From: Geosiphon pyriformis
Lineage: Eukaryota; Glomeromycota; Glomeromycetes; Archaeosporales; Geosiphonaceae
Reading direction: 5' to 3'
NCBI GenBank assembly: GCA_016748015.1
Contig: JAAOMT010000025.1
Span: 23,133 to 87,132 of the forward strand
DNA: 64,000 bases
Shown in pieces: positions 13,560 to 25,399 of this stretch. Position numbers and translations under genes: made by a program. Below the pieces are notes generated by a model. The model was not told where the DNA came from. It did no database searches and worked only from the letters and a program-made list of their open reading frames with translations. Each line of letters begins with the position of its first letter. The stretch's first letter is position 1.

Positions 13560-14560
13560 GGAATGACAGCAATCATAATGAACTGCTGCCAAATTGGGAG
13601 TGGAAAAAAAATAATAATAAAGGAAAAGGAAAAAAAAAAAAAAACCCAATATTAACTACCACTTATAGTCCATATACTTACACTTTACCACAATCATCTA
13701 ACTATTGCCAACTGAAACTAGTATGCATCGATTGCAGCAAAAAATTGTTATCAATAGGTGTATGCTGTGGCAATAATAAAGAATACACAATGGCAACAAA
13801 ATTCTATTGCTGTCCATGTGTTATAGAATGGTTTAGACGACCAAAAAGACAAGGAAAATGAGATAACAAATTTTGTTTCACCTGTGGAACCATTTTGTTT
13901 AACAAAGAAATGTGGAATGACATTTTTGGGCATGAAGGAACATGTGATGAAACATGCCAATATACCATTCTAATAAATGACTGGATATGCAAAGGAATTC
14001 TAATTAACAACACCTAAAAAAAAGCATTATGATGGTTAGAAAAATATTCCCATAATAAACATAAGATCTGAAAAATAGCAAGCACAAAGACAGAAGGTGC
14101 CACAACCAGTGAGTTGTTAAAAATTAAAAACAATCTATTAATCCTTCCAGAACTCGAATATATTCTAATGTTTAATGTTTTTGGCAATATTAAGGATGAT
14201 CTTAAAGAATTCCACAAGCACTACTAACATCTGACACCAACAAGAGAAGAGCAAAAGCAATGTTTAAAACAACTAAACACTTGACTATGTCAATACTGCT
14301 TAATCCCATGTAACTTCTAATATTGTAATAAGTATGACCTTATTTATAATCTACCACTATACATAATCTACACAATCCTAGAAAAAAAAGAACCAATCAG
14401 CAGCTGTGCATCTGAATCGAAATCTATTTTCAATCCCAATTTAAATTCTAACAATGAAGATGATAAAAACACCAGTTCCAGTTCCATCTAAAATAGCAAC
14501 CAAAATAACAACAATTCAAACTCAGACTTAAATCTTGAACAATATATTGTGCTCCCAGAC
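13560..14560 (+). pseudogene. pol: Cys-rich zinc-ribbon-like domain of element A polyprotein
   Basis: This segment lies between protease and dUTPase. It carries repeated CxxC pairs (CIDC near 13730, CCG near 13765, YCCPC near 13805, CFTCG near 13875, TCDETC near 13950). After a helical stretch comes another cluster (CQYCLIPCNF and YCNK, near 14295-14335). The same spacing occurs in element B (about 25600-26240) and in element C (about 36270-36880), so it is a constant part of the architecture. The CxxC pairs suggest metal binding. I do not know a function. Several Trp and Gln codons are stops. Confidence 0.55.
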
Positions 14561-14599
14561 CTTATCAAGAAGCAAAAACTTAAATGATTCAGTGATAAT

Positions 14600-15060
14600 A
14601 ATGAAAATATTATGCCAAAACAAGCACATAATACTGATACAGGATTTGATCTGAGATATCTGAAGAAAAAAATCATCAAATTGGAACCACATTTACACAT
14701 ATACATTGATTTAAAAGTAGCATTAAAAATTTTGGCAACAATGATAGTTCAGTTAGCATTCAGAAGTAGTTTAGTAAAAAGAGAAATTAATATCAAAGGA
14801 GAAATAATTGATGCAAAATATGTAGAAATATTATTGCAATGCTCTAAAATGACTCAAAAAAGGCCTATATAGTAGAGCCAAACAAAAAAATAGCACAGAC
14901 AATATTTTTGCCTCTGATTAAAATAGCTCAATTAGTATTAGTGAGAAACAGAAAAAAATTAAGAATAACAACAAGAGAGATTAGTGAATTTGGATCTATG
15001 GGTAAAATAGATATACTAGTTAATATAACAGAGGAAGAAGTTATTGACAAAAGAGAAATT
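14600..15060 (+). pseudogene. pol: dUTPase domain of element A
   Basis: Trimeric dUTPase fold inserted in Pol. Motif 1 is DTGFDLRY (about 14635), motif 2 is FRSSL (about 14758) and motif 3 is GEIIDAKYVE (about 14800). A small deletion after motif 3 shifts the frame, which is regained at 14908 with motif 4 (KIAQTIFLPL, about 14885-14920). The end (EFGSMGK, about 14985-15005) matches the Phe-Gly-Ser-Thr-Gly motif 5 with Thr to Met. dUTPase hydrolyses dUTP to dUMP and limits uracil entry into cDNA. Inactive here because of the frameshift. Confidence 0.75.
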
Positions 15061-15105
15061 ATTTTCAATTATCAATCAATTTTTATTCTACCATATAACT
15101 AGTAC

Positions 15106-16830
15106 ATGTTAGCCATAGAAAAGAAAGTAAAAAATCAAGCTCAAATTTTTGAAGCAAAAACTACAATGTGTAAATCAGGAAAAATTAGACTTACCAATCT
15201 TTACATATTAGCCAAAAGTTCAAAACATATCAAAATTCCCATCTATAATACAACAGAAAATGTTCTTGAAATACCAAAAAGAACTACCATTGAATATTTA
15301 AGCACTAAAATTGAAGAACAATTACCAAATCCCATTTCAGACTTTCCACAACTGTATGGATATGTGGATATTATATCACAAACAATATACAGACAAGAAA
15401 AATGTTATTTGCTCTAACCAAAACAATTGGAACAGATAAATTTGAGAAATCTAGATCCACTACAATGTATACAGCTTAAAATATTACTTAACAATTTCAA
15501 TAACATCTTTGCCAGTGAAAATGAATTTGGCAGAACCAACATAATTTAGCATCAAATAAAAACTAAAGATGTGATGCCAATTAAACAGAGAGCATATAAA
15601 GTACCACTAGCCAGCCATGAGATTATTTATCAAGAAATCAATCGGATGTTAGACAATAGATTAATTCAACTATTAATAAGCCCATGGTTATTACCAGTAA
15701 TATTAGTCTGTAAGAAAAATAGAAAAATCCACTTTTGTGTGGATTACTGGAAACTTAATAGAATAATCAAGAGAGATAGCTACTCAACTCCAAAAATTCA
15801 AGAACTTTTCAATGGTTTTGAAAGAAAAAAATGGCTTTTAACTTTAGACTTAAACAGTGGTTATTAACAAGTAGCCATAAAACCAGAAGATAAAGAGAAA
15901 ATGGCTTTTACAACACAAGAAGAGAATTTTGAATTTGAAATTATGCCATTTGGCTTGATGAATGCTCCCACCACATTTCAACAACTTATGGAAATAGTTT
16001 ATACTGAACTGCTATAAAAATTAGTAGTTGTATATCTGGATGACACCAACATGTTTTCCAAAACATTCAATGATTATTTGCATCATCTACAACAAGTATT
16101 TAAAAGACTAAAAAGAGTAGAATTAAAGTTAAATACCAACAAATGCTTCTTTGGAAAAACAGAAATAAAATTCTTGGAACATGTAGTAAGCAAAAATAGA
16201 ATCAAAATGAATCCAGACAAAATTGAGATAGTTAAAAATTTTCTAATATCTACCAACTTGACCAAATTATGAGCATTCTTGAGATTTGTGAGATACTACT
16301 GCAACTTTATCAAAAACCTTTCTAAAATAGCTCAGCTATTACACCAGCTCCAAACAAAGAACACCAAGTATAATTGGACAAAAACCCAGCAAGAAGCTTT
16401 TGATACATTAAGAAAAAAGCTTATTCAAGTTCCAGTAGTGATCTATTCAGACCATAGTAAGCTATTTATAATCACAACAAATACATTGGGTTAAGCATTG
16501 GGAGCAGTACTATTTCAGAAAAAACCAGATGGATGAGAACACCCAGTAGCTTATGCCAACAGAAGTTTAAATCCAGCTGAAAAGAACTATAGAACCCCAG
16601 TACTAAAACACTTAGCTATCTATTGGACTGTTATTAATAGAAAAAATACTTAAGTCAAAAGTTTGATGTTTATACTAATCATAAAAGATTGACTTCAATC
16701 CAAAAGCAAAAATTTGGAGATGATTACTATGTCAGATAGAAGATAGAACTTTCATCATTTAATTATACAGTACATTAGAAAAAAGGAAAAGAAAATAGAA
16801 ATGTTGACAGTTTATCATAAATAAGACAAA
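15106..16830 (+). pseudogene. pol: Reverse transcriptase and RNase H of element A
   Basis: A linker (15106-15417) leads into RT. The finger motif RLIQLLISPWLLPVI is near 15660-15705 and FCVDYWKLN near 15735-15760. SGY-stop-QVAI (about 15860) has TAA at a Trp position that is TGG in elements B and D. PFGLMNAPTTFQ is near 15950-15980. The catalytic YLDD (16033-16044) is intact. The thumb follows to 16400 with RNase H from about 16440 to 16800. The homologous YNWTK at about 16370 keeps its TGG. Many stops elsewhere. Confidence 0.8.
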
Positions 16831-16949
16831 TCTAAAAACATTTTAATCCAAAAATATAACAAAATCTAAACAGTCAAAAACAAAAATATAACAAAAGATA
16901 AATGCACAAAAATATTAACAACTTCAGCACTATATAAATACTCAACAGT

Positions 16950-18260
16950 TCAAGAAGAAATTATTTCAAAAGGAACAAAACAATATAAAACAACAATCAA
17001 AATATTTTATCAACCATCAAAATATATTTTACCAAAAAAACAAAAGAAATCCAGATCAACCAATCAGAGTAATTACAGAATCAGAAAAAAAGACAATATT
17101 ATTCAACATGCACTCAGATTCAACAGCAGAACATTTTGACAAAGAAGCAACCATAGAAAAAACCAGAAAAAAATACTATTAATTATTAATGTATCCAAAT
17201 ATCATCCAATATGTTCAAAATTGTGATGTTTGTCAGAGAAGAAGAGGAACAAAACCCAATGAACTATTGAGACCAATCAAAGTAAAACAACCATTTAATT
17301 GCATTGGAATTGACTTAGTCAGACCATTAACAATCATCAGCAGAGGCAACAAATATATTGCAGTAGTCATAAATTATCTCACTAAATAGCCAAAAGCAAA
17401 ATTCATTCGAAAAGCAAATGCAGAATCTATTGCTGAATTCATTTATTAAAATTTAATCTGCTAACATAAATGTTCAAAAGAATTGTTATCTGATCAAAGA
17501 ACTCACTTTGTGAATAGAACATTAGCAAAACTAAGTCAAAGATTTGGAATTAAAAGACCATTATCATCATTATAACATTCACAAACAAATGAGTTAGTTG
17601 AAAGATTCAACAGAACATTGTGTGAAGCAATAGCCAAGATCAGCCAAGAAAACCAGGACAAATGGGATCTGTTTATACTATTAGTATTATTTGCTTATCA
17701 GACAATAAAGTAAGACACTACACAAGCAACACTATTTGAATTAGTATATAGTAAAGCAGCAATATTATTAATTGAGATAGAAGTCAATACATATCCAACA
17801 GAACTAATAATTGAAGACAATTTTCAGAAAACATTGCTAAAAAGAACATATGACTTGATAAAAATTCTAGAAAACAAATGGCAAAGAGTAGCTGATAACA
17901 TCCAAAAGTCACAAAAAAAACAAAAAAAAAGACATAATAACCAATAACCAGATAAACCAGTTGAATTCAGAATTGGAGACAAAGTATTATTACATAATCC
18001 CAAAGCAGAAAAACAATAGAGTGAAAATTTGACCTCAAATAGAATGGACCATTTTACATAGAAAAAATTCTAAGAAATAGAGCTTATAAATTAAGATTAA
18101 ACAACAAAATCTTAACCAAAGCAGCACATAAAGATTGACTAAAATTATATCACAATATAGCATCATTATTTGTCAGTAATATTCTACAATTGAAAGTACA
18201 AAAAATAATAGTCCGACCAGATAAGATTTTACAAGATCTAAAACCAATCATTATTATTGA
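16950..18260 (+). pseudogene. pol: Integrase of element A
   Basis: The HHCC zinc region is at about 17108-17240 (MHSDS...EHFDKE...CDVCQRR). The core triad region shows GIDLVRPL (17306-17330, first Asp kept), SDQRTHFVN (17491-17517) and a broken NELVERFNRTL (about 17586-17620). The Trp of YLTKWP is TAG (about 17386). A C-terminal SH3/chromo-like segment follows (GDKVLLHNPKAEK, about 17970-18010, and YKLRLNN, about 18085). It would insert cDNA into the genome. Inactive through stops. Confidence 0.75.
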
Positions 18261-18289
18261 CACCAACATGTCAAAATAAAGCAACAAAA

Positions 18290-18960
18290 AAAAAATATAA
18301 AGACATGATAGACGTAATAGAAAATATCAGAAAAAATAGAAATTACTGACAACATTTACTTATTAGCACAACAACTTTTTTAACTAATCCAACAATAAGT
18401 GATAAAAATTACAATTAATCAACAAACTATTAGATACAAAAACACCAAAAAGGAACCATGAGATAAAATACAGAGAAAAACAGAAAACACTATTGACAAA
18501 ATAATTACAAAGATGAAATTGGCAATAAAAACACAACCAAAAGTCACCCAATATTAAGAGTTGATAATAAAAACATGGAATTGATGAACACAACAATTTT
18601 CAAGAAACTTTTGCTATTTTCACTTGAAACAACATTTAAATATTCAGAATTTATATACAAATAAAACAAAATGACTATTTAATACAACAATATTATAACA
18701 ACTTAAACAATTTTTGGGAAAGAACAATCTAACTACACAAGCATAAACTATCTATTGATTACAAGTCAGATTTCAAAATCAACTAGAAATTTTACTCAAT
18801 CCAGCAATAAATTTGATTACCATTAATCAAATAAAAAAAATAACAAAAGCCCAATTTGAAAAATTACAGAATAAGTTAACACAAGTAATTCTTGAAAAAA
18901 AAGTTCAAAAAATACTCAGAAACAGAAAATTGGAATTAAGAGATCTTAACAGAACTTAAT
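18290..18960 (+). pseudogene. Extra ORF between integrase and 3' LTR, element A
   Basis: A remnant of the reading frame that in elements B and D begins with the MEI[TP]D.I segment. Only short peptides survive (a Gln/Asn-rich middle, and a basic end with KKVQKILR near 18900-18925). It occupies the position of env in retroviruses, but I see no signal peptide, furin site or membrane anchor. Function unknown. Confidence 0.35.
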
Positions 18961-18977
18961 ATTAAAAGAGAGAATAA

Positions 18978-19836
18978 TATTACTAGTAGAATATAAGAAA
19001 TATATTAACATATAAATTAGCCAATCAAAAATAGTCATAGTAAATATGAAATTCTAGAATTTTTTTTAGAAGAATTGCAGAATTCCAGGAATTTTAGAAT
19101 TCTTATACAAGAAATCAAAGAATTTCAGAATTTCAGGATTCCTCTCAAAAAATTGCAGAATTCCAAGAATTCCAAAATTTCTGGTGTAAAAAATTGAGGA
19201 ATTGAGGAATCTCAATTATGTATATATAGTAATAGTGTTAGAAGTAGAAGGAACAAACCTCTCAGTTTGGATTTAATCTAAGCAACTTTTTTATTTACAA
19301 ATATCAATAAATAATTATTCACTATCTTAATTTATTTTCCACTATCAACACTTTATGTTAATAGTAATTGATACTTAACCATACTGAAACAATAGCTCTT
19401 AATCATGGTTATTGACAGAATACTAACTTGTAATCATTTTGGCTTATTTTTTTTATTTTTTTTGTTATCTTTTTTATTTTTTTTCTGTATTTTTATTTGT
19501 TGTATACTAATTGATTAAAAGATTAAAGTGCTGAGTTATTAATGTCATAGATAGCCTGATAAAAGACCTTGAAATAAGAGTAGAATTATATATAGATTAA
19601 TGGATAGCTTACCAAAAAGACATAACTGTTAGATTAAACTGGCCACTACACTAAAGACAGAAATTACAAAAACAACTTAAAAAATCAACCAAAACCAACC
19701 ATAAGAACCTCTGTCTATTATACAAAGAACTCAATCAAAACCTTAACCTTCAGATATCACCAACTATTTCAAGCTATTGAGCACCAAGTTATGGGTTTGT
19801 TATTTGCTTTGAGACCCCAAATAATTGTCTGTAACA
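18978..19836 (+). repeat. 3' LTR of element A
   Basis: 859 bp, starting TATTACTAGTAGAATATA and ending AATTGTCTGTAACA. It is preceded by a purine-rich run (ATTAAAAGAGAGAATAA, 18961-18977) that fits a polypurine tract. U3 repeat words and the TATA box (about 19218-19230) match the 5' LTR. Confidence 0.85.
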
Positions 19837-20156
19837 ACAAAACCTATTGGAATTTTTGCTAGAAAAAAAAAACTGTTTCTGCTGTTATTAATTACATAAG
19901 GCATTTGGTAGAGTTACATTATGCTAAAATGTGGCTGATAAGATCCAAGTATAGAGTAAATATGAAAAAGACTGGTTTATTTAAGAATAGTGGTTTGGTA
20001 TTGAAATTGTTTTGTAGTGTAATATTTATATTGTCAGATAATATAATCAGGTTGCTTGGTATTGTTGAGTTTTTTGCTGTTAGTTTTGGTTATCACAAAC
20101 TGTGTCTGTTTTTTTTAGGGTTATGTAGTAATATATGTGTTTATATAGATGTATAA
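19837..20156 (+). pseudogene. LINE-b ORF2 C-terminus (part 2)
   Basis: Continues the frame that stops at 9757. The codon TAT at 9755-9757 is followed in frame by ACA AAA CCT at 19837. The rejoined peptide passes straight into RHLVELHYAKMW and ends with SNICVYIDV and a TAA at 20154-20156. LINE-d ends with the same kind of peptide (SVSVHIAV). The only lesion at the junction is a TAA at 9752-9754 at a probable Trp position. This is the distal C-terminal domain of the LINE polyprotein. Confidence 0.8.
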
Positions 20157-20184
20157 TATTACTTTGTTTAGTCTTAATGGCCAG
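20157..20184 (+). repeat. LINE-b 3' UTR, first part
   Basis: Twenty-eight bases of 3' UTR between the ORF2 stop and element B. They end in CCAG (20181-20184), the left target-site copy. The UTR continues at 30187. Confidence 0.6.
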
Positions 20185-21048
20185 TATTATAAGTGATTAT
20201 TTGGAGTCTCAAATCAAATAACAAACTTGTAACTTAGTGCTCAATGTCTTGATTAATATCAGTTGTTGGAAGTGTTATAGATCTGAAGATTTTGGTTGAG
20301 TTCTTTGTATAATAAACAGAGATTCAATGACAATATATTGGTTGGTGAGTTGTTTTCCCAATTTCCATCTTCAGTGTGGTAGCCAGTTTATTCTGACAGT
20401 CATGCCTTTCTGGTAAGCTATCCATTAATATATATTTGTTATTACTTTTATCTCTGGGTTTTTTACCAGGCTATCCTTGACATCAATAACTCAGTGCTTT
20501 TTCACTTTAATCAATTTAGTAAAACAAAGAAATAACAAAAGAAAATAAAAATAAAGAAACAAAGATAAAGAAAATAAACCAAGACATTTGTAAGTTAGTA
20601 TTCCATTAATAGCCATGATCAAGAGCTATTGTTCCAGTGTGGTTTAAGTATCAATTACTATCAACATAAAGTGTTAATAGTGGAGAATAGATTGAGATAG
20701 TGAATAATTATTTATTGATATTTGTGATATGAATGGTTGTTTAGATCATATCTAAAACTGAGAGATCTGTCTTTTCTACTTCTAATGCTACCACTATATA
20801 TACATAATTGAGATTTCTCAATTCCTCAATTTTTCACACCAGGAATCCTAGAATTTCTGGAATCCTGCAATTCCTTTTAAGAGAAATCCTGGAATTCTGG
20901 AATCCTGTAATTTTTTGTATAAAAATTCTGAAATTCCTGGAATCCTGTAATTCCTTTTAAAAGAAATCTTAGAATTCCACATTTACTATGACTATTTCTG
21001 ATTGGCTAATTTCTATGCTAATATATTTCCTATATTTTATGAGTAACA
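20185..21048 (-). repeat. 3' LTR of element B
   Basis: 864 bp. It carries the U3 block of GGAATT/AATTCC-type repeats (about 20820-20970) next to TATATATAC (about 20796-20806), as in A. A polypurine tract (minus strand AAAAGGAAAGAATAG) lies at 21049-21064. Confidence 0.85.
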
Positions 21049-21065
21049 CTATTCTTTCCTTTTAA

Positions 21066-21710
21066 TATTGAGCTCCATCGAAATCTCTCAATTCTCCTAG
21101 CTCTAATTTACTGTTTTTGAGTATTTCTTGAACTTTTTTTTCAAGAATTACTTGCATTATCTTGTTCTGTAATTCCTCAAATTGGGTGTTAATTATTTTT
21201 CTTATTTGGTTAACTGTAATGGAGTCTATTTTCAGGTTAAGTAAGATTTCTAATCTGTCTTAGAATCCTGTATGTAGTCAAATTGTTCTTTTCCACAAAT
21301 TGTTCCAATTATTGCAGTATTGTTGTGTTAAATAATTGTTTTGTTTTGTCTGTATATAAGCTTTGAATGTTCAAGTGTCATCTCAAGTAAAAGTAACAAA
21401 AATTTCTTGGAAATTGTTGTGTTCACCATTTCCAAATTTCTATATTTAACTTTTGATATTGGGTAACTTCTGGTTGTGCTTTTATTGTCACTTTTACTCT
21501 TGTAATTATTTTGTTAACAGTGTTTTCTGTTTTCTTCTGTATTTTGTGTTGAGGTATTTTTCTGGTATTTTGGTCTTGAATGATTTGTTGGTTGACAGTA
21601 ATTTCTATATTCTGTTGTTGAATCAGTTGGAAGAGTTTTTGGACTAGTGAATAGATGTTGTCAGTAATTTCCATTTTTCTGAAGTCTTTTATCACATCTA
21701 CCATGTCTTT
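21066..21710 (-). pseudogene. Extra ORF between integrase and 3' LTR, element B
   Basis: The first 93 codons (21423-21704) are open: a segment starting MEITDNIYSLVQKLFQLIQQ, a Gln-rich basic middle, and an end in LNIEIWKW. After a stop the frame goes on with NIQSLYTDK near 21345-21370. Both blocks match element D (58150-58776), so this is a conserved fourth protein of the subfamily. It is helical and charged, with no membrane segment. Function unknown. Confidence 0.5.
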
Positions 21711-21739
21711 ATATACTCTTTTTCCTGTTCAATTTTACA

Positions 21740-22900
21740 TGTTTGATCCAATGATTATGATTGGTTCCAGATCTTATGGAATCTCATCTGGTTGGACTAG
21801 TATTTTCTGTACTCCTAATTATAAAATATTACTAGTGGATGATGATACTATATAATAATATAGTTTCAGTCAATTACCATATGCTGCTTTGGCTAAAATT
21901 TTGTTGTCCCATCTTAATTTATAAGCTTCATTTCCAAGAATTTCTTCTATGTGAAATAGTCCATCCCATTTGGGGTCAAATTTTCTACTCCATTGTTTTT
22001 TTGCTTTGGTATGGTGTAGAAGTACTTTGTTTCCAATCTTGAATTTAACTGGTTTATTTGGTAGTTGGTTATCATAATTTCTTTTTGTTTCTCTTGTGAC
22101 TTCTGAATGTTATCAGCTGCTTTTCACCATTTGTTTTTTAGTGTTTCCATTAAGTCATATGTTCTTCTTAACAATATTTTTTGGAAATTGTCTTCTGTTA
22201 TTGGTTCAGTTGGATATGTGTTAACTTCTTTTTCTACTAGTAATATTGCTGTTCTACTATATACTAATTTAAATAGTGTTGTTTGTGTAATGTCTTGCTT
22301 TATTGTCCAGTAAGCAAATAGTACTGATAGCATAAACAAATCCCATTCATCCTAGTTTTTTTGACTGATCTTGGCAATTGTTTTACACAATGTTCTGTTA
22401 AACCTTTCAACTAACCTATTTGTTTATGGATGGTATGGTGATGATAGTAGTCTTTTTATTTCAAATTTTTGACTTAATTCTGTCAATGTTCTATTTACAA
22501 AGTGTGTTTCTTGATCTAATAGTAGTTTTTTTGGACATCCATGTCAACAGATCAAATTTTGATAAATAAATTTAGTAATGAATTCTGTATCTGTTCTTTG
22601 AATGGCTTTTGCTTTTGGCCATTTAGTGAGATAATCCATGACTACTGCAATATATCTGTTGCTTCTGCTGGTAATGGTTAATGGTTTGATTAAGTCAATT
22701 CCAATGTGATCAAATGATTGTCCCATTTTGATTGGTCTCAATGGTTTACTTGGTTTTGTTTCTTTTCTTCTTTGACAAGCATTACAATTCTGAACATATT
22801 GAATAATATTTGAATACATTAATGGCCAATAGTATCTTTTTCTGGTTTTTTTTATGGTTGCTTCTTTGTGAAAATGTTTTTGTTGTTGGATCTAAATATA
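21740..22900 (-). pseudogene. pol: Integrase of element B
   Basis: Read from right to left. The zinc region is CNACQRRKE (about 22755-22785). GIDLIKPL (about 22690-22712) keeps the first catalytic Asp, and YLTKWPKAK (about 22610-22640) keeps its TGG. The triad Asp and Glu regions lie between 22390 and 22540, and the C-terminal KVLLHH-type segment at about 21990-22040. It is broken by stops and at least one frameshift. Confidence 0.75.
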
Positions 22901-23129
22901 TGTTGAATAGTATTGTCTTTTTCTCTGGCTCTGTGATTACTTTGATTGATTAATCTGAGTTCTTTTTGTTTTTCTAGTAAAGTATATTTTGATAGTTGAT
23001 AAAATATTTTGATTGTTGTTTTATGTTGTTTTGTTTTTTTTGAGATAATTTCTCCTTAAATAATTGGGTATTTATATAATATTAGAGTTGTTGGTATTTT
23101 TGTATATTCATCTTTTGTTATATTTTTTT

Positions 23130-24560
23130 GGGTTGAAATGTTTTAGATTTGTCTTATTTACAACAAACTGTCAGCATTTCTGTTGTCTTTTCTTTTTTTA
23201 TAGTGTACTGTAAATTTATATAATAATAATGCTATTTTCTATCTTGTATGACAATTGTCTCCAAATTCTTGCTTCTGGATAGAAGTCAATCTTTTATGAT
23301 CAGTATACACATCAAACTTTTGGCTCAAGTATTTTTTCCATTTGGTAACAGCCCAATAGATAGCTAAGTGTTCTAGTGCTGAAGTTTCATAATTCTTTTC
23401 GGCTGGACTTAAGCTTCTACTGACATAAGCTACTGGATGTTCTTTTCCATCTGGTTTTTTTTGTGATAGTACTGCTCTTAATGCTTGGTTTGATATATTG
23501 GTGGTAATAATGAATGGTTTGCTGTAATCTGGATACATCAATACTGGAACCTGAATAAGTTTTCTTCTCAGTGTGTCAAATGCTTTTTATTAAGCTTCTG
23601 TTTATTCATACTTTATATTTTTAGTTTGTAAATGATGGAATGGCTGAGCCAGTTTAGAAAAGTCCTTAATAAAACAATAATAATAGCCTGCAAATCCCAA
23701 AAATGCTCTTAGTTCTGTCAAATTGGTTGGTACCAGAAAGTTCTTTACTATTGCAATTTTATCTGAATCTGTTTTGATACCATCTTTGCTTACCACATGT
23801 CCCAAAAACTTGAGTTTTGTTTTGCTAAAGAAGCATTTATTGGCATTTAGTTTCAATCCTGCTCATCTGAGTTTTTCAAATACTTGTTGGAGATGGTGTA
23901 GATGATCATCAAATGTTTTTGAGATTACATTGGTGTTGTTTAAGTATATGACTACTGATTTTCATAGTAGTCCAGTATAGACAATTTCCATGAGTTATTG
24001 AAATATTGCTAGAGTATTCATCAAGCCAAATGGTATTACTTTAAACTCAAAGTTTTCTTCCCGAATTGTAAAAGCCATTTTCTCTTTGTTTTTTGGCTTC
24101 ATGGCTACTTGCCAATAATCACTGTCTAAGTCTAATATCAAGAACTATATCTTTCTACCAAAAACATTGAACAGTTTTTGGATCTTTGGTATTGGATAGC
24201 TATCTTCTTTTGTCACTCCATTTAGTTTCTAGTAATCTACACAAAAATGGATTTTCCCATTCTTCTTATGGACTAGTACCACTGGTGATGACCATGGGCT
24301 CATTGATAGCTGAATTAACCTATTGTCAAACATCTGATTAATTTTTCAACAAATAATCTCATGGCTAGCTAGTGGTATTCTGTATGCTCTCTGTTTAATT
24401 GGCATCACATCTCCAGTTTTTATTTGGTGCTTAATGATGTCAGTTCTGCCAAATTCATTTTCATTGGCAAAGATGTCATTGAAGTTGTTGAGTAACATTT
24501 TGAGTTGCATATGTTGTAGTGGATCTAAGTTTTCCAAGTTTATCTGTTCCAATTGTTCTG
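23130..24560 (-). pseudogene. pol: Reverse transcriptase and RNase H of element B
   Basis: RNase H occupies 23239-23541 (TNISNQALRAVLSQ, VYTDHKRL). The RT thumb is at 23602-23856. The catalytic motif near 23935-23965 reads YLNN: both Asp codons are AAC, the expected product of two G-to-A changes. The PFGLMN and SDYWQV motifs are recognisable at about 24020 and 24105, the latter with TGG. RT N-terminus to about 24552. Inactive polymerase. Confidence 0.8.
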
Positions 24561-24582
24561 GTTGGAGCAGATAACATTCTTC

Positions 24583-25378
24583 TCATTCGTAGATTGTTTG
24601 TGATGTGATATCTATATATTCACACAGCTGTAAAAAATCTGAAATGGTGTCTGACAGCTGGTTTTCAATTTCAGTGGTTAAATAGCCAATAATGGTTCTT
24701 TCTGGTATTTTGATGATGTTTCCTGTGTTATTGTAAATTAGAATTTTGATGTGCCTGTGATTTTTGGCTGGTATGTGGAGATTAACTAATCTAATCTCTT
24801 CTGATTTGCAAAGTGTTGCTTCTGCCTCAAAAATCTGAATCTGATTCTTCACTTTTTTTTCTATAACTAATATGTACTGGTCATATGGTGGAATGAAAAT
24901 TGATTGACGGATGGAGATAATTTCTCCCTTGTCAATAATTTCTTCCTCTGCCATATTAACTGGTACATCTATTCTACCTGTGGATCCAAATCCCTATATT
25001 TTTTTTGCTGTAATTTCTAATTCTTTCCTGTTTTCTACTGACATTAAATGAGCTATTTTAACCAGAAGTAGAAATATTACCTGTGTTATTTTTTTATTTG
25101 ATTCTATTATATAGGCTTTTTCTGAGTTATTTTGTAACATAGCAATGATATTTCCTATATATCCTGCATCAATTATTTCTCCTCTGATGTTAATTCTCTT
25201 GTTTGCTAAACTACTCCTGAAGATTAGTTGAACTATTATTGTTGTTAGAATTTCTGATGCTATTTTCAGATCAATACAAGTGTGTGAATGTGGTTCCAAT
25301 TTGATGGCATTTTTTTCTGGATATCTTAGATTAAATTCAGCGTTGGTATCATGTGCACGTTCTGGCATAATATCTTCA
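24583..25378 (-). pseudogene. pol: dUTPase and linker of element B
   Basis: The dUTPase frame (25368-24994) is open through motifs 1 to 4: DTNAEFNLRY, FRSSL, GEIIDAGYIG and KKITQVIFLLL. A TAG at 24991-24993 falls just before GFGSTG (about 24972-24990), so motif 5 survives beyond the stop. Key changes: motif 1 Gly to Glu, and Asp to Asn before LRY, both G to A. The linker 24583-24954 joins to RT. Confidence 0.75.
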
Positions 25379-25399
25379 TTGTTATTGCTAAACTATTTT

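Larger units (their letters stand above)
9762..19836 (+). mobile_element. LTR retrotransposon A (Ty3/gypsy, dUTPase-bearing), complete but degenerate
   Basis: The element is bounded by two homologous LTRs (9762-10633 and 18978-19836) that end TG...CA-like (eroded to TATTA...). It is flanked by 4 bp, ACAG at 9758-9761 and ACAA at 19837-19840, consistent with a target-site duplication carrying one G/A change. Internal order: primer-binding site, Gag, protease, Cys-rich domain, dUTPase, RT, RNase H, integrase, extra ORF. It sits in the LINE-b ORF2 C-terminal region. Removing it leaves an uninterrupted LINE frame apart from pre-existing stops. Confidence 0.88.
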
